Shown: positions 60,606-64,000 of the stretch, in pieces
Position numbering within the stretch: the first letter of the stretch is position 1
How the letters are laid out: each line of letters begins with the position of its first letter
NCBI GenBank assembly: GCA_963965975.1
Contig: OZ014411.1
Coordinates: forward strand, 25,279,249-25,343,248
Length of the DNA: 64,000 nt
DNA from: Xestospongia bergquistia
Taxonomy: Eukaryota > Porifera > Demospongiae > Haplosclerida > Petrosiidae
Direction of reading: 5' to 3'
The notes under the pieces: generated by a model
What the model saw: only the letters and a program-made list of their open reading frames with translations
What the model was told of the DNA's origin: nothing
Databases searched by the model: none
Translations under genes and position numbers: made by a program

Positions 60606-61997
60606 TTATTCTGCAGATATATGTTGCTGTGTTTTCTCCTTTGAATATACTTCATGATAAAACTGAGTTAGGTCTTCCTGCCACTCTGCAGAAGATCTAG
60701 TAGCTATCATGTTCACCAAAAACTTGGGAATCCATCCTAATGGATCAATTTGATATAACATGGTCACTTTTGTTGAGTTAGGATCATCATCAAGAGGACG
60801 TATCAAAGTAGAAGAGAATATTGTAGTAGCTCTGCATTAGAAAAGATAGTCAAATATAAAGAGCCCCTACAATTTAGTTGATAATCATTAATTAAATTCT
60901 ATGATCTGTTTGTCTATCTGATTATCTGTTCGTAAATCCATCAATCTATCCAATCATCATCTATCTATCCATTCATAACCTGGCACCATCCATCCATTCA
61001 TTCACACACTATATTTAACCTCACAACACCAGGTACTTCAGGTCTTCTATCATCAGTGGCATTCTTGCATATTATGTAAGTCAAGTTCTTCTCTGTATCT
61101 TTTTGATGAGTTGTGTACTGAATCAAATCACGATCTGACATTCCTGGAGGTGCCTTATACAACCTGAATGAAAATAGTCATTCACTTTTTATTGAATCAA
61201 TGACTAGTGTAGTAACAAATTGATTTAAAGATTAATGATAGATAATGCCATAGGATATTTAGGTTTATGTAGCTATACCAATAAATGAGGCTATAATTGG
61301 GTGACTGTTCTATGATTTCAATACTTCTGAAGTTTTTATCCCATCTACGACGAACATCAATGTTGAGCATTAAGTCTGAAACTGATAACAAAAGAAATCT
61401 TTGATTACATTTAAATTACATTCCATACCATCAGTTGGAGGGATACCAGGAAATTGCAGAAATGCCTAATAGAAATAATCATAATTTATATACTATAGAA
61501 TAGAATAAAAACCTTAATAAGATCAACAGGGGAGTCTTCCTCAACTTTACGCCAAACTTTGACACATTCTGTTCTCTTCACAAAATGCCAACCCTCTTGT
61601 TCACTGTTGCATTGCTCTTCATAAAGAATGCGTTGTAAGTCTAAATTAATAAAGAAACAAAGTATTAAAACATACACACTTTCTAGAGAGAGAAATAACT
61701 TTATAAATCTAGTTTAATAATCTAGCAATTACATCTGGTTAACATTGATAACATGTATATAGTCTCCCACCTAGCTACTTTTCCTTGTTGTCGTAGGTCT
61801 GGGTACAAGATAACTATATTCATACAGTCCATGTATATATGGCAAGCATACGTTCAGATTGAATAAAATCAGCTGACTTAGCTTTCTAGAGGAGTTTTGA
61901 TCTGCTAGATTACTTATCAACACATTGCAGTAAGGTTGTGACAAGTAATGAATTTACCTTCAGATGTAAAGGGATCATCTTGAGTTGACTTAGCCAT
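60606..61997 (-). CDS. START-domain lipid-transfer protein 4
   Basis: Exons complement of 60606-60831, 61020-61163, 61279-61381, 61429-61465, 61513-61640, 61958-61997; phases 1,0,1,2,2, giving 225 aa. Starts MAKSTQDDPFTSE. START motifs: GWHFVKRTECVKVWRKVE, AFLQFPGIPP, DLMLNIDVRRRWDKNF, APPGMSDRDLIQYTTHQ, RRPEVPGVVR, DDDPNSTKVTMLYQID, WIPKFLVNMI, EWQEDLTQFYHEVY. It is the most diverged of the three intact copies in cavity-lining stretches, which may mean another ligand. The intron after exon 2 has a weak donor (GTTTTT) and is only 47 bp. Confidence 0.93.
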
Positions 61998-62880
61998 TTT
62001 AGCACTAGTAGTTAACCACAGGTATTATTGGTATGCTCGTTAGTACCTCTAATTTTGTTTTCATTTCTTTATTACTGAAAGGAAATAAACTAATGCTGAC
62101 AGGAGATTGAACTTCACTGGTATTTATATTCATTTGAATACTGTCACTTCAATGATCCTTGTGTCTATTATACACATTTACTGCTAAAATTAATAGATGC
62201 AAAATATTCCCCCTTGTTCTTAATTATGAAGTACTCCTTGTAATAAACATATGCTTGACTAATGATGACATGTTTATAAAATGACAATGCGTTCTAAAAC
62301 ATTATTAGTAAAACTATTAATTAAATTAGTTATTAAATTACGTCATACATTCAAATATAATTTTTTCAAATATTACAATATTAAAAAGAATATAATAATC
62401 TTGATCACATTACATATAGTTAGTTAGTATAATCAGCAATAAATACTAGACAATACTAGCAATAAATACTAGACAATGGACAAGAGAATGTAAAAACATT
62501 GATACATACTTTTCAATGTTCGAACAAACAATTAAATAATTAATTTTTATATCATAGAATTGTTACAATTTAATAATATTGTCTATTGGAAAAATAAATG
62601 GTTAAATATTGTTACCCACATCATTTGCAGTCTTTATTTTGAAAGATGGTGTCAGTTTAATGGCACAACAAGGAAGAGAAGCTACTAATAATAGACAACT
62701 ATATGGAATATGAAAATTTGTAAACTCAAAGTGACAAGTAACAGTTAAAAATGATAGCACTTATCCACCTTGAAATGTTAGTAATCATAATAATTATGTT
62801 AGTAATACAGACCATAAAGGGATGGTACCTACGTCTTTAATTGTTTGTCTTACTTCATTCTTTAAGTTATACTTCAGAGG
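61998..62880. other. Intergenic between START gene 4 and START pseudogene
   Basis: AT-rich; a short direct repeat of AGCAATAAATACTAGACAAT occurs near 62430-62477. No gene seen. Confidence 0.5.
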
Positions 62881-64000
62881 GAGTCTACTGTTAGGCTTTT
62901 CTCCTTAGCATATACTTCATAATAGAACTGAGTGATACTTTCCTGCCATTCAATAGGAGCTCTAGAAGTAAATATATTGACCATAAACTTTGGGATCTTG
63001 GGTCATTTTGAAGCAATACTGTATGCTTAGTAGAATTGAGATCATCATATAGATGTATCAGAGTGCCAGAAAGAATATTCTTATCTCTACATGAGACTAT
63101 CTATCTGTTCATCACATTTATCTTTTAATCATTAATTTACTTGGGTACTGTCCTTTTGTATATATAATTTGTTCTATTGCATTGTCTGTCCATCAGTACA
63201 TCATCTATCTTTAGATTCATCTGTCTATCTGTCTGGTTGTTATCTGTTTATTACCTAGCCATCTTCCTCATCCTCATCTCACAAAAACACGTACTTCAGG
63301 TCTCCTGTCATCTTTAGTATTATTGTATAGTATATAACATACATTTTTGTCTTCATCGGTTTGATAAGTTATGTATTGGACCATGTTACAATTTGATATT
63401 CCAGTAGGCATGTTAATTGCCTAGTAGAGGAAAAGAATAGAAATAATTATTGTAAATTATTTTGACAGACATACAATTGAATATGAATTATGTTATTGTT
63501 TATTTAAAGTGGATGGAATATTGGGAGCATCTTATGTAGCAATGCACAGTTTGTTTCTAGATCAGTTAATCAATTGCTGCTCAACTGAATATCAGAGGCA
63601 TGATTGTAAGAATTTTATTCAATTATATTTATCTTCAATTGGTATGGAATTTTATACAGATTATGATCTAAAAATAAGTGATAAATTAATACCTACTGAC
63701 GTTATCATTACTGTCTTATTAATTTCTTACCAGTATACAATCTTATTTTTGGAAAATTGTTCAATAACATCAATTAAAGTGAACAGCTTCTCTCATCTAC
63801 AATGAACATCAACAATAGAAATCAACTCAAAATCTGACAATAAAATACTTAATGATTATCATATATTAGCTGCATGCCCTTCACCATCAGCAGGAAGAAT
63901 ACCAGGAAACAGAAGAAATGCCAGAAAAAATTAGAGTTTTATAATGATATTAACACTAGCTCAGGTTTGATCTGCAACCAATAAATACTGTTAAGATGAT
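62881..64000 (-). pseudogene. START-domain pseudogene, runs off the right edge
   Basis: Recognisable START exons with several breaks. In the last exon the NDPMGWIPK region has lost 7 bp (near 62996), shifting the frame. The RRRW motif of exon 4 reads HCR then TGA (near 63803). The acceptor before AFLxFPGIP has TG instead of AG (near 63926), and the donor after the RRPEV exon is disturbed. Upstream exons lie beyond the window. Not translated as a START protein; a relic of the same tandem expansion. Confidence 0.88.

Noticed and set aside
1..64000. tRNA, rRNA, operons, Shine-Dalgarno sites, prokaryotic promoters
   Set aside because: None seen; the split-gene structure is eukaryotic, and I found no cloverleaf or rRNA-like sequence by eye.

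Overview
The window is eukaryotic nuclear DNA: AT-rich, with genes split into small exons by short GT-AG introns. The gene content is animal: HACD3, START-domain proteins, a tyrosinase of the vertebrate TYR/TYRP type, caspases, and CARD and Death-domain proteins. An intron-rich, compact, AT-rich genome rich in death-fold genes suggests a demosponge such as Amphimedon queenslandica; the species is inference, not proof. Exon boundaries were assigned by hand from frames, splice sites and phase agreement. Exons of each gene are listed in its evidence field.

Layout. 1-348: broken transposase-like fragment (-). 1147-4454: complete 12-exon HACD3-type gene (-). 5708-7382: START-domain gene 1 (-). 7383-11452: mostly empty, with weak candidates only. 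11453-16762: seven-exon CARD gene A (+), its introns carrying two related repeat elements. About 16613-46340: a tandem segmental duplication of about 15 kb. Each unit holds a caspase (+), a tyrosinase (-), and a CARD-Death-Death gene (+; B in unit 1, C in unit 2). The left breakpoint lies in the last intron of gene A, so unit 2 also begins with a stray copy of gene A's last exon. 46596-47100: decayed START relic (-). 47479-47933: small Death-domain gene (-), divergent from gene D (48192-53252, +), a caspase-like protease with a C-terminal Death domain. 54670-61997: three intact tandem START genes (-), followed by a START pseudogene that runs off the right edge.

How it fits together. From 11 to 53 kb the window is a death-fold locus: adaptor-like CARD and Death proteins interleaved with three caspase-family proteases, flanked by a lipid-transfer START family. 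The two tandem units have diverged. Gene B has a premature stop in its CARD exon while gene C is open. Caspase 2 has lost a conserved p10 arginine and its tail exons are damaged. Both tyrosinases remain intact. Insertions of a 1.18-kb foldback element (unit 2) and a G/C-rich hAT-like MITE (unit 1) distinguish the units. Tandem placement of two uncollapsed haplotypes by an assembler cannot be excluded from sequence alone.
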